Both the position numbers and the translations under genes were made by a program. Under the pieces are notes generated by a model. The model made no database searches. It was not told where the DNA came from and worked only from the letters and a program-made list of their open reading frames with translations. A stretch of 64,000 nucleotides of DNA, taken from assembly GCA_900554545.1 (NCBI GenBank), contig USHW01000001.1, positions 62,001-126,000 of the forward strand. Direction: 5' to 3'. Shown here piece after piece: positions 9,058 to 16,153 of this stretch; within the stretch, counting starts at the first letter, position 1, and each line of letters begins with the position of its first letter. The DNA is from an uncultured Prevotella sp. GTDB lineage: Bacteria > Bacteroidota > Bacteroidia > Bacteroidales > Bacteroidaceae.

Positions 9058-10779
9058 TCATTCGCCCACTCCGGCCTCGTTGAACGCCTTTATGTCGAAG
9101 TAATACTCAGAGTCGCGGTTGAAGTAGCGCGCGTCCAGCTTGTTGTCATACACCACTGTGGTGTGCGTCAGGCAGTCTTTCTGCGTGCCCCAGTACAGTA
9201 TGTAGCCCGTGGCCTGTTTCTGTTTGTCCCATGAGAAGCGGAACATGCGGCTGTCGTTGGCGTCGCGCTCGGCCTTGAAGCCTGTCACTCGGGCGGGTTT
9301 CTTGCCCGTTCCCTTGCCGAAAACGCGCAGGTCGTACAGCGAGAAACAGCCGTCAACGTTGCCCATGTTGGTTATGCGCAGGTAGCGCGTCTTGGCCGCC
9401 TTGGGCAGCACATGCAGCCTGTGGGGCGCGTCGTCGGTGTTGGCCGATGCGTCAACAAGCGTCGTCCACTTCTTGCCGTCGGCCGACCCCTCGATTATGT
9501 ACTTGTATATGAACGGCGGCTGCGGTGCGCGCACGGTGGCGTTGTGGTCGGCAAAGTTCACCTGCACGGCCTTCACGGTCTTCTTTCCGCCGAGGTCCAT
9601 TTGCAGCCACTCGCCCTTTTTGCCCGTTGAGGCCGCCCACCAGGTCTCCACCTGTTCGTCGGCGGCGCATCCGGCGTCGTGCGCACGGTCGGTTGACGAC
9701 GACGCGCTCATCGCCTTTCTGTATGACAGCAGCCCCCAGCCGGCGCCTATGTCAGTCTTGGTAAAGTCAACCTTGCGGTCAGGAATGGTGAAGGGATAGT
9801 CGGCGAAGGTGGTCTGCGCGTACATGCCATGCTTGTCTGAGGCAACCACGGGGAACAGTCCTAAGCGGCGTTCGAACATGTGGCGCACCGATATTTTCAT
9901 CGTGCCGACGTGCCAGTAGTTGCCGTATTTGTCCTGGAACGTGTGTCCGTGCCCCGTACCTCCGATGAAACCGCCGGGTTTGAAGGTGAAGGGGCTGTCC
10001 TCAACGTAGGTGAACGGGCCGAGCGGACTGTCCGAAACGTATATGCCGTCGCCGTAGTTTCGCCACTGTGTGCCCGGCGCAGCGTATTGCAGATAGTACT
10101 TGCCGTTGTATTTCAGGCACGCCGCGCCCTCGTTGTAGCCGTCGCGGTCAAGCTCGTTGTCGGCTCCGGCGGCCTCCCATCCGTACTTTGCCGAGTTGTG
10201 GGTGATGAGCGTTTCCGGCTCGCCGAGCGCGCGGAAACCGTCTTTCGGGTCAACCTCCACGCCGGTGATGGGCTTCTTGTCGTGGCAGCCTTGGTAGAGG
10301 TACACGCGCCCGTCGTCGTCCATGAATAGCGAGGGGTCGTCGGCCGCGTATGCGAACTTCGACTCCACTTCCGTCCATGTGTCCTTTTCGGGCGTGGCGT
10401 TCTTGTAGAAGTGGGGCTTGCCTCCGCCCGACATGTAGTACAGCTCGTCGCCTATGGCGAGAATGCTGGGCGCATAGTCCTCGATGGTCTTGATGGTTTT
10501 GCATGGGATGTATTCCCATTTGGCCATGTCAGGCGAACGCCAGTAGCCTCCCGACTTTGACGCGAAGAGGTAGTAATAACCCTTGAAGTACACAGCAACA
10601 GGGTCGGCTGCCTCGCGCCTCGGGCTGTTGTTGTCTTCCGGCTGGAAGCGGTAGTTCAGGTCGATGGGGTTCGCCACGGTTCTGTCATGGTCGTCGGCGC
10701 GTGCCGTTTGCGGCATGGCCGCGCCTGCCAGCAGCAGTGCCGACATGGCGGCTGCCGCCGTTTTCAAGTTGTTTCTCAT
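9058..10779 (-). CDS. Secreted GH43-family glycosidase with discoidin and FN3 domains
   Basis: 573 residues from the ATG at 10779, chosen because a signal peptide (MRNNLKTAAAAMSALLLAGAA) starts there; an in-frame ATG at 10890 would add 37 non-conserved residues. The five-bladed propeller carries the three acidic residues expected of GH43: D59 in ADPVAVYF, D148 in DDPSLFMDDDG and E217 in YNEGAACL. An F5/8 type C (discoidin) domain follows at about 375-490 and a fibronectin III-like domain to the end. Likely a periplasmic or surface exo-acting arabinofuranosidase or xylosidase; the substrate cannot be told. Two tandem promoters lie upstream. It is convergent with ftsW and is the first gene of the block that splits the dcw cluster. 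Confidence 0.8.
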   Translation of the reverse strand: MRNNLKTAAAAMSALLLAGAAMPQTARADDHDRTVANPIDLNYRFQPEDNNSPRREAADPVAVYFKGYYYLFASKSGGYWRSPDMAKWEYIPCKTIKTIEDYAPSILAIGDELYYMSGGGKPHFYKNATPEKDTWTEVESKFAYAADDPSLFMDDDGRVYLYQGCHDKKPITGVEVDPKDGFRALGEPETLITHNSAKYGWEAAGADNELDRDGYNEGAACLKYNGKYYLQYAAPGTQWRNYGDGIYVSDSPLGPFTYVEDSPFTFKPGGFIGGTGHGHTFQDKYGNYWHVGTMKISVRHMFERRLGLFPVVASDKHGMYAQTTFADYPFTIPDRKVDFTKTDIGAGWGLLSYRKAMSASSSTDRAHDAGCAADEQVETWWAASTGKKGEWLQMDLGGKKTVKAVQVNFADHNATVRAPQPPFIYKYIIEGSADGKKWTTLVDASANTDDAPHRLHVLPKAAKTRYLRITNMGNVDGCFSLYDLRVFGKGTGKKPARVTGFKAERDANDSRMFRFSWDKQKQATGYILYWGTQKDCLTHTTVVYDNKLDARYFNRDSEYYFDIKAFNEAGVGE

Positions 10780-10818
10780 GTTTTTGGTGTTTTTATGGTT
10801 AATGATGTAAATGTCTTG

Positions 10819-10849
10819 CAAATATAGTGAAAGGTTCGTCAAAGGCAAA
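10819..10849 (-). promoter_or_regulatory. Bacteroidetes-type promoter P1 of the GH43 gene
   Basis: On the minus strand TTTG (10849-10846), a 19-bp spacer and TATATTTG (10826-10819) match the TTTG-N19-TAnnTTTG consensus, 40 bases from the ATG at 10779. The spacer ends CCTTTCAC, as in the M20 peptidase promoter. Confidence 0.75.
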
Positions 10850-10905
10850 TGAAAAACGGAGTTTTTTGACTTGTCATTGCCGAACCGCATCCTATATTCG
10901 CGCAG

Positions 10906-10937
10906 CAGATATAATGAAAGGTGAGTGCAATGGCAAA
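10906..10937 (-). promoter_or_regulatory. Second upstream promoter-like copy P2 of the GH43 gene
   Basis: Minus strand TTTG (10937-10934), 20-bp spacer and TATATCTG (10913-10906), one mismatch from the -7 consensus. The spacer resembles those of the cysS and M20 gene promoters, so this looks like a duplicated promoter module. Confidence 0.55.
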
Positions 10938-10969
10938 TGAAAACAGGTTTGGCATGACATCACATTTTT

Positions 10970-11082
10970 TGTAGGGGCATAATTTATTATGCCCGAACGT
11001 TCTGAAAGAACGTGTCCAATAGGCTTTGCCCGCTTTATACGCCTCTTCGCGGCGTTCGGACATAATGAATTATGTCCCTACA
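10970..11082. repeat. 30-bp inverted repeat hairpin
   Basis: Arms 10970-10999 and 11053-11082 pair over 30 bp with only three G-T positions, around a 53-base centre. The arm core reads GGGGCATAATTTATTATGCCC. The divergent GH43-glsA gap (10780-11470) also contains the P1/P2 promoters, a single CCCTCCC repeat (11130-11162) and the array at 11167-11247; nothing else is recognisable. Confidence 0.85.
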
Positions 11083-11129
11083 GCAGATGTGTTCTCGCGT
11101 TGTTCGAAGCTCAATTAATAACGGTAATT

Positions 11130-11162
11130 AAGCTCCCTCCCTTTGGGAGGGTTGGGGTGGGT
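11130..11162 (+). repeat. CCCTCCC repeat, single arm
   Basis: One arm of the family with core CTCCCTCCCTTTGGGAGGG followed by TTGGGGTGGGT. No matching second arm was found in this gap. Confidence 0.75.
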
Positions 11163-11166
11163 CTTC

Positions 11167-11247
11167 AATTGATGGCCTTTTGTCTTCTAAAAGGCCGTCT
11201 TTTGCACGCTGAAAGGCCACCTTTTACAATGCAAAACATGACCTTTT
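11167..11247. repeat. Four-unit 22-bp array, copy 3
   Basis: 81 bp. Units AATTGATGGCCTTTT, AAAAGGCCGTCTTTT, GAAAGGCCACCTTTT, AAAACATGACCTTTT; spacers GTCTTCT, GCACGCT, ACAATGC. Lies between divergent genes, where a transcription terminator would not be expected. Confidence 0.87.
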
Positions 11248-11470
11248 GCAGAGAGCCTGTCCGGCAACGGGTTACATTCCGCTTGTGAGCCGCCCCGCAA
11301 CCGGTGCGGATGGCGCCGTCAGGTGGCTGTTTTTGTTTGTTTTTGAGTTGTAGTGTTAAAACTTTGTTGTGTAAACGTTGCAATATCATTATTATTTCTA
11401 ATATTTTTGATAAAATAAGTATGTATTTGGAAAAGTTGCGTTATTTTTGCATTGTGTTAGTAGAGAGAGC

Positions 11471-12298
11471 ATGAACGAGATTACCGAAAAAACCATTGAC
11501 GTAAGGGCTATTCTCGGCGGCAAGATGGGTGCCAAGGCTAAGTATGTGCCGGGCTTTGTCGTGAGATGGCTCGAACGCATCCTGCATCAGGACGAGGTCA
11601 ACGACTTCCTTTGGCAAAACCGCAACTTGCAGGGTGTGCCTTGGCTTGAGTCCTGCCTCGAATACCTTGGCACGAAGCTCGACATTGTTGGCGAGGAGAA
11701 CATGCCCGACGACGGCGACGGCCGCCTCTACACTTTCGTAAGCAACCATCCTCTCGGCGGACAGGATGGCGTTGCCCTCGGGGCTATACTCGGGCGGCAT
11801 TACGGCGGACGCTTCCGCTACCTTGTGAACGACCTGCTTATGAACCTGCCCGGGCTGGCTCCGCTCTGCGTTCCCATAAACAAGACGGGGCGGCAGAGCC
11901 GCAACTTCCCCGCAATGGTCGAGGCATGCTTCAAAGGCGACAACCATGTCATCATGTTCCCGGCAGGCATCTGCTCGCGCCGCATCGGCGGACAAATACA
12001 CGACCTGCCGTGGAAAAAGACATTTGTAACCAAAAGCGTCGAAACGCACAGGGACGTTGTGCCGGTGCATTTCGGCGGACACAATTCCGATTTCTTCTAC
12101 AACCTTGCCAACGTATGCAAGCGTCTCGGCATCAAGTTCAACATTGCCATGCTGTATCTGGCCGACGAGATGTACAAGAACCGTGACAAGACGTTCCGCG
12201 TGGCAATAGGAAAGCCCATTCCATGGCAGACATTCGACAAGTCGAAAACTCCGGCACAGTGGGCGCAGTACGTGCAGGACATCGTCTACAAACTGTGA
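11471..12298 (+). CDS. glsA: PlsC-type acyltransferase, probable glycine-lipid O-acyltransferase GlsA
   Basis: 275 residues from the ATG at 11471; this start is preferred over 11447 because the -7 box TATTTTTG (11442-11449) overlaps the earlier ATG. A lysophosphatidate-acyltransferase-like fold is indicated by NHPLGGQD (catalytic His-Asp motif, with one residue more than the usual H-x4-D), FPAGICSRR and the downstream VPVHFGG. It directly precedes a GNAT-type N-acyltransferase. In Bacteroides thetaiotaomicron this two-gene pairing (GlsA with GlsB) makes N-acyl-3-acyloxyacyl glycine lipids: GlsB N-acylates glycine, GlsA adds the second acyl chain. The pair identity is inferred from family and gene order. 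A glycerol-lipid acyltransferase role is the alternative. Confidence 0.75.
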   Translation: MNEITEKTIDVRAILGGKMGAKAKYVPGFVVRWLERILHQDEVNDFLWQNRNLQGVPWLESCLEYLGTKLDIVGEENMPDDGDGRLYTFVSNHPLGGQDGVALGAILGRHYGGRFRYLVNDLLMNLPGLAPLCVPINKTGRQSRNFPAMVEACFKGDNHVIMFPAGICSRRIGGQIHDLPWKKTFVTKSVETHRDVVPVHFGGHNSDFFYNLANVCKRLGIKFNIAMLYLADEMYKNRDKTFRVAIGKPIPWQTFDKSKTPAQWAQYVQDIVYKL

Positions 12299-12356
12299 CT
12301 ACACGCAGAACAAAGGCATATCCCATATCAACAACAAGCATCAACCGACAAAGAAA

Positions 12357-13346
12357 ATGGAACAAGAGATTATCCGTCCGATAGACAAACAGCTGCTTAA
12401 AAGCGAGCTTACGCCTGACCGCCAGCTGCGCATGACAAACAAGAGCCACAATGAAATATACATAGTTACGGCGCACAACGCGCCAAACGTGCTCAAGGAA
12501 ATAGGCCGGTTGCGCGAAATCGCATTCCGCGAGGCCGGAGGCGGCAGCGGAAAGAGCATGGATCTGGACGAGTTCGACACGTGCGACAACTGCTACAAGC
12601 AGCTTATCGTGTGGAATCCTGAAGAGGAGGAAATCATCGGCGGCTACCGTTATCTCTTGGGATGTGACGCCGACATCGACGCCGACGGCCAGCCCGTGCT
12701 CGCCACGAGCCACATGTTCCACTTCTCGGAGAAGTTCATGCGCGAGTATCTTCCTTGGACGGTAGAGCTTGGACGCTCGTTCGTCGCCCCTGCATACCAA
12801 AGCTCCAAGATGGGCGCAAAGAGCCTTTTCGCCCTCGACAACTTGTGGGACGGCCTCGGAGCGCTCACCGTCATACGCCCCGACATCAAGTATCTCTTCG
12901 GCAAGATGACCATGTATCCCTCTTACGTCCGTAAGGGACGTGACATGATTTTGTACTTCCTCAAAAAGCATTTCAGCGACTCCGAGGGGCTTGTAATCCC
13001 GATGAAACCGCTCAAAATAGAGACTGACGAGGCCGAACTCGCCGCCCTTTTCTGCGAAAAGACGTTCAAGGAGGACTATCGCATACTTAACCGCGAGGTG
13101 CGGAAGCTGGGCTACAACATTCCGCCTCTTGTCAATGCGTACATGGGATTAAGCCCTACGATGAAGATGTTTGGCACCGCCATCAACTACGGTTTCGGCG
13201 ATGTGGAGGAAACCGGAATACTAATCGCCGTCGACGAAATCCTCGAAGAGAAGCGCATACGCCACATTGACTCCTACATAAAGGAGCATCCCGAGGCGCT
13301 GAACATCACCTCCGGCGCAAATCCGGTTATTTATAAAGAGAAATAA
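12357..13346 (+). CDS. glsB: GNAT-type N-acyltransferase, probable glycine N-acyltransferase GlsB
   Basis: 329 residues of the hemolysin/OlsB-like acyltransferase family. Typical blocks are RLREIAFREAGGGSGKSMDLDEFD near the N-terminus, IIGGYRYLLG and WTVELGRSFVAPAYQ in the centre (the acyl-donor and acceptor region of OlsB relatives), and KYLFGKMTMYPSYV. OlsB relatives transfer a 3-hydroxyacyl chain from acyl carrier protein to an amino-acid amine; in Bacteroides the substrate is glycine. It lies 58 bases after the O-acyltransferase on the same strand, so the two probably form one transcript. Ornithine as acceptor cannot be excluded from sequence alone. Confidence 0.75.
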   Translation: MEQEIIRPIDKQLLKSELTPDRQLRMTNKSHNEIYIVTAHNAPNVLKEIGRLREIAFREAGGGSGKSMDLDEFDTCDNCYKQLIVWNPEEEEIIGGYRYLLGCDADIDADGQPVLATSHMFHFSEKFMREYLPWTVELGRSFVAPAYQSSKMGAKSLFALDNLWDGLGALTVIRPDIKYLFGKMTMYPSYVRKGRDMILYFLKKHFSDSEGLVIPMKPLKIETDEAELAALFCEKTFKEDYRILNREVRKLGYNIPPLVNAYMGLSPTMKMFGTAINYGFGDVEETGILIAVDEILEEKRIRHIDSYIKEHPEALNITSGANPVIYKEK

Positions 13347-13348
13347 AT

Positions 13349-13461
13349 ACCCACCCCAACCCTCCCGAAGGGAGGGAGTTGGAATGGCATTTGCAGCAAT
13401 AAGCAATATATAAAAGCAAAAAGTAATCAAGCACCCTCCCTTCGGGAGGGCTGGGGTGGGT
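13349..13461. repeat. CCCTCCCGAAGGGAGGG inverted pair
   Basis: Arms at about 13349-13377 and 13433-13461 face each other in the gap between the convergent glsB gene and the regulator gene. Each arm holds CCCTCCCGAAGGGAGGG or its complement next to CCACCCC. The right arm overlaps the last lysine codons of the minus-strand regulator. Confidence 0.85.
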
Positions 13462-13462
13462 A

Positions 13463-14551
13463 TTACTTTTTTACCTTTAAGATGTATCCTTTCTTTATTA
13501 CGGCTTCTATCGCCACCGCAGGGTCTGGCTTCAGGGCGCGGCGGAGGTAAGTTATCTGCACGTTCAAGGCCATCGAGTTGGCGTAGGAATCGTCGCCCCA
13601 GACCTCTGTCAGCAGTTCTTCGCGGCTCACGACTTCGTTCTTCCGCGTGGCGAGAAGCCGCAGAATTTCGGCCTGGCGACTGGTTATTATGGTCTTGTCT
13701 GTGCCGTGGCGCAGCTCGTTGAATGAGTAGAAAAAGTCGGTTTCACCGAGTTTTACGGCCTCGCCGTCCGTCGGTTCGCTTGCCGGAGGCTGCTTCATCT
13801 CGTATATCATGTTCTTCATGAACTCGTGGCGTATGCTGTCTATGCGCTTTTGGATGATTATTGTCTTAATCTGATACGCCAGGCAGAACGCCAATATGAG
13901 CACAAGCACCGTGCTTCCGGCCAGCTGCCAGCCCATGGCGCTTATTATGTCGCCCGGCCTTACAGCAATGCTGAACGCCACGGCGACAAACTCCAACGGG
14001 TTGGTTGAGTATCTTATGTCGAGCCGTTTGCTGAAAGTCCCATTTGTAGTAAACACCGGTTTTACCATGCAGCGGTTGGTTTTGTAGAATCTGAAAGCAT
14101 ACGTTGTGTCGTGTCCGGCGGTCGTGAGCAGCGAGTCAAGATAGTGCTTGTCGAACTTGCGCTTGTTTGACGCTATGTATCTGTTTTGCAAATCCATGGC
14201 ATCGTCCAAGCTCATGTCCTTCAATATCCTTCTTGTCTTTTTGCCGGGCAGGGTGAACGTCACGCAGGATGACACTTGTTTGCCGTCGACTTCGCGGCTT
14301 GTCTTCTTGCAGTCAAATTTTATCGTGTACGTCTTTCGTATCTTGTTTTCAAGCGTGTCGCCGCGTTCCATCGTCTCGTAACGCCATTGCTGTTCTTTTT
14401 CAATGGCTTCCGTACACGCCGTTTTCAGCTGTTCAATGTGTATGTCGGTGACAAGCTTGTACTGGTTTGTCAGCCAGTAAGCCTGTCCGCAGAGAATAAG
14501 CACCATCGTTGCGATGCTCAACACCCAAACCGTCTTTATCCTTTTGTTCAT
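13463..14551 (-). CDS. Membrane one-component regulator: kinase-like sensor fused to winged helix
   Basis: 362 residues. The start at 14551 gives a clean first membrane segment; a -7 box TATTTTTG lies on the minus strand at 14583-14576. Order: membrane segment (about 8-28), periplasmic sensor (about 30-205), second membrane segment (about 207-230), then R-H-E-F-M-K-N-M-I-Y250-E-M-K-Q-P, which looks like a HisKA H-box (usually ..NMTHELKTP) with the phospho-accepting His replaced by Tyr. No HATPase domain follows. A linker leads to an OmpR/PhoB-type winged helix (about 280-362, REELLTEVWGDDSYANS). It therefore resembles a sensor kinase whose catalytic half was replaced by the DNA-binding half of a response regulator. 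Divergent from the GLPGLI gene, its likely target. Confidence 0.75.
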   Translation of the reverse strand: MNKRIKTVWVLSIATMVLILCGQAYWLTNQYKLVTDIHIEQLKTACTEAIEKEQQWRYETMERGDTLENKIRKTYTIKFDCKKTSREVDGKQVSSCVTFTLPGKKTRRILKDMSLDDAMDLQNRYIASNKRKFDKHYLDSLLTTAGHDTTYAFRFYKTNRCMVKPVFTTNGTFSKRLDIRYSTNPLEFVAVAFSIAVRPGDIISAMGWQLAGSTVLVLILAFCLAYQIKTIIIQKRIDSIRHEFMKNMIYEMKQPPASEPTDGEAVKLGETDFFYSFNELRHGTDKTIITSRQAEILRLLATRKNEVVSREELLTEVWGDDSYANSMALNVQITYLRRALKPDPAVAIEAVIKKGYILKVKK

Positions 14552-14716
14552 GCTCGTGTTGTTCCTTTCTGCCTGCAAAAATAGCGATTTCCGCGCGTAT
14601 GCGTACCTCTTATAATATTTTAGTAATACGTCCGGTAATATGATGGTAATAAAAAACGGCGGTTTCATCGGTGTTTATGTTGTAATTTCGCATCAAAACC
14701 ATAAATACTTGCAGAT

Positions 14717-15556
14717 ATGAACAGATTTGTTTCTTTACTTTCGGCTATTCTCCTCGCCGTCGGCGCTCATGCGCAAATCGAGATCTTTACCGCTATGGAC
14801 TTGGAAAAAGGCGAGCCGTGTGACACCGCACGCTACGTGGTTTATTACAACATGACGTGCGTTACGGACACAAATCCGTCGGCGCGCACGTTCGTTGATG
14901 ACATAATGCGCCTTGAGTTGGGCGACCGCGTGCATTATTTCTACAGCTACAAGGCGTACCAGGCCGACTCGGCCAACGCCGTCATCATGGCTAACGGCGG
15001 CAATTCGTTCACCGGCGGCGGAAGTATTACGTGGCGGTTGTACAAGAATTACCCCACGGCAGGCAAGACCTCGCTGCTTGAGAAGTTCGGAATGGACCGC
15101 TTTGTGTGCACCGAAGACTACGCCGCGCCGCTTTGGCAGCCCGTGGCCGACAGCTCGGCGGTAATCATCGGCTATCCGTGCAGCCTCGCCGTTACCACCT
15201 ACAAGGGGCGCACTTGGTACGCATGGTATGCCGAAGACATACCTCTTGATGCCGGCCCGTGGAAGCTTGGCGGCCTGCCAGGACTCATCCTGCGTGCCTA
15301 CGACTCGCAAAGGCATTATGTGTTCGATGCCACCGGCATGGCGGAAGCCGCTCCCGGCACTCCTATATATTATAAAGGTGGTAAGTACGAGCCGGTCAGC
15401 CGCAAGTCGCTTAACGACATCTACCGCCGCTATTACGCCGACCCGGTGGGATACATCACCAATAATCCCAAGGTTACCGTCCGCCGTTACGACCAAAGCG
15501 GCAACGAAATCACCTCGCGCGAGAGCGAGCCTTACAATCCGATTGAGTTGCAATGA
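14717..15556 (+). CDS. GLPGLI family exported protein
   Basis: 279 residues with a signal peptide (MNRFVSLLSAILLAVGAHAQ). The motif WKLGGLPGLILRAYD, which names the family, sits near residue 193. The function of GLPGLI proteins is not known. They are exported Bacteroidetes proteins often encoded next to outer-membrane barrel proteins with a carboxypeptidase-regulatory-like N-terminus, as here. A promoter-like TAATTTCG lies at 14683-14690. The gene is divergent from the membrane winged-helix regulator and followed by the barrel protein, so the three probably form one sensing and envelope module. Confidence 0.85.
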   Translation: MNRFVSLLSAILLAVGAHAQIEIFTAMDLEKGEPCDTARYVVYYNMTCVTDTNPSARTFVDDIMRLELGDRVHYFYSYKAYQADSANAVIMANGGNSFTGGGSITWRLYKNYPTAGKTSLLEKFGMDRFVCTEDYAAPLWQPVADSSAVIIGYPCSLAVTTYKGRTWYAWYAEDIPLDAGPWKLGGLPGLILRAYDSQRHYVFDATGMAEAAPGTPIYYKGGKYEPVSRKSLNDIYRRYYADPVGYITNNPKVTVRRYDQSGNEITSRESEPYNPIELQ

Positions 15557-16153
15557 AAGGGAAGCCACCTCCCGACAAAGAGGCAGTCCCCACCCAACCT
15601 CCCCGAGGGGAGGAGTTGGATAGCGGACGAGGGAAATCGGACAAGTAGACGAGGGACGAGTTGACAAGGGACTTTTTCACCTTTTCACCCTCTCACCTTT
15701 TCACCTTTCCGTAATTGTCTGATAATCAGTGCCGTTGCAAAAGGTCATGTTTTGGCCTGCAAAAGGTGGCCTTTTAGCGTGCAAAAGACGGCCTTTTACC
15801 CTCCAATTTGCCGCCTTTTAAATTGAGAGTTGAGAATGATGAACTGAAAGTCAGCGTTAAGCTAATGGACAATTGTGATTTGCCTTGTTTGCAGACAGTC
15901 AAATGTCCGTGCGGATTTGCAATCCGCACATGGTATAATACGGGATTTGCAATCCCGTAACAAATAGTTGCCGCGCGGACATTGGCCTACTATTTGGAAC
16001 TGGATTTTACAGCGGATTGCAAATCCGCTGATACCATTTGCCTTGTGCGGATTGCAAATCCGCACGGACGGTATGCCGCGGTTGTGGCTAAAAGAAACAG
16101 ATGCCCGCATGGATATAAGAATGTTTTTATACATAACAAACATGTTTATTACG
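15557..16153. other. Repeat-filled gap with nested hairpin before the barrel gene
   Basis: No gene seen. In order: a CCTCCCCGAGGGGAGG repeat (15587-15620); GACAAG/GACGAG words (about 15640-15672); four octamers of TTTTCAC type (about 15677-15710); the 22-bp array copy 4; heptamer words (TTGAGAG, TTGAGAA, from about 15822); and a hairpin with perfect 23-bp arms 15907-15929 and 16045-16067 extended by ATGGTAT / ATACCAT, whose interior holds two smaller palindromes around ATTTGCAAT / ATTGCAAAT. The barrel gene starts 86 bases after the hairpin. Confidence 0.8.
15739..15819. repeat. Four-unit 22-bp array, copy 4
   Basis: 81 bp. Units AAAAGGTCATGTTTT, AAAAGGTGGCCTTTT, AAAAGACGGCCTTTT, AATTTGCCGCCTTTT; spacers GGCCTGC, AGCGTGC, ACCCTCC. 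Immediately preceded by CTGATAATCAG (15719-15729). Lies between two genes of the same strand. Confidence 0.9.

Noticed and set aside
10780..10890. Upstream start of the GH43 gene at 10890
   Set aside because: The extra 37 residues overlap the promoter boxes and precede a complete signal peptide at 10779.
15739..15819. 22-bp repeat arrays as CRISPR arrays
   Set aside because: Units are 15 bp, spacers only 7 bp with constrained ends, the copy number is fixed near four, and no cas genes are present.
15968..16153. Upstream start of the outer-membrane barrel gene
   Set aside because: The extra codons translate a palindromic repeat, and a signal peptide begins at 16154.
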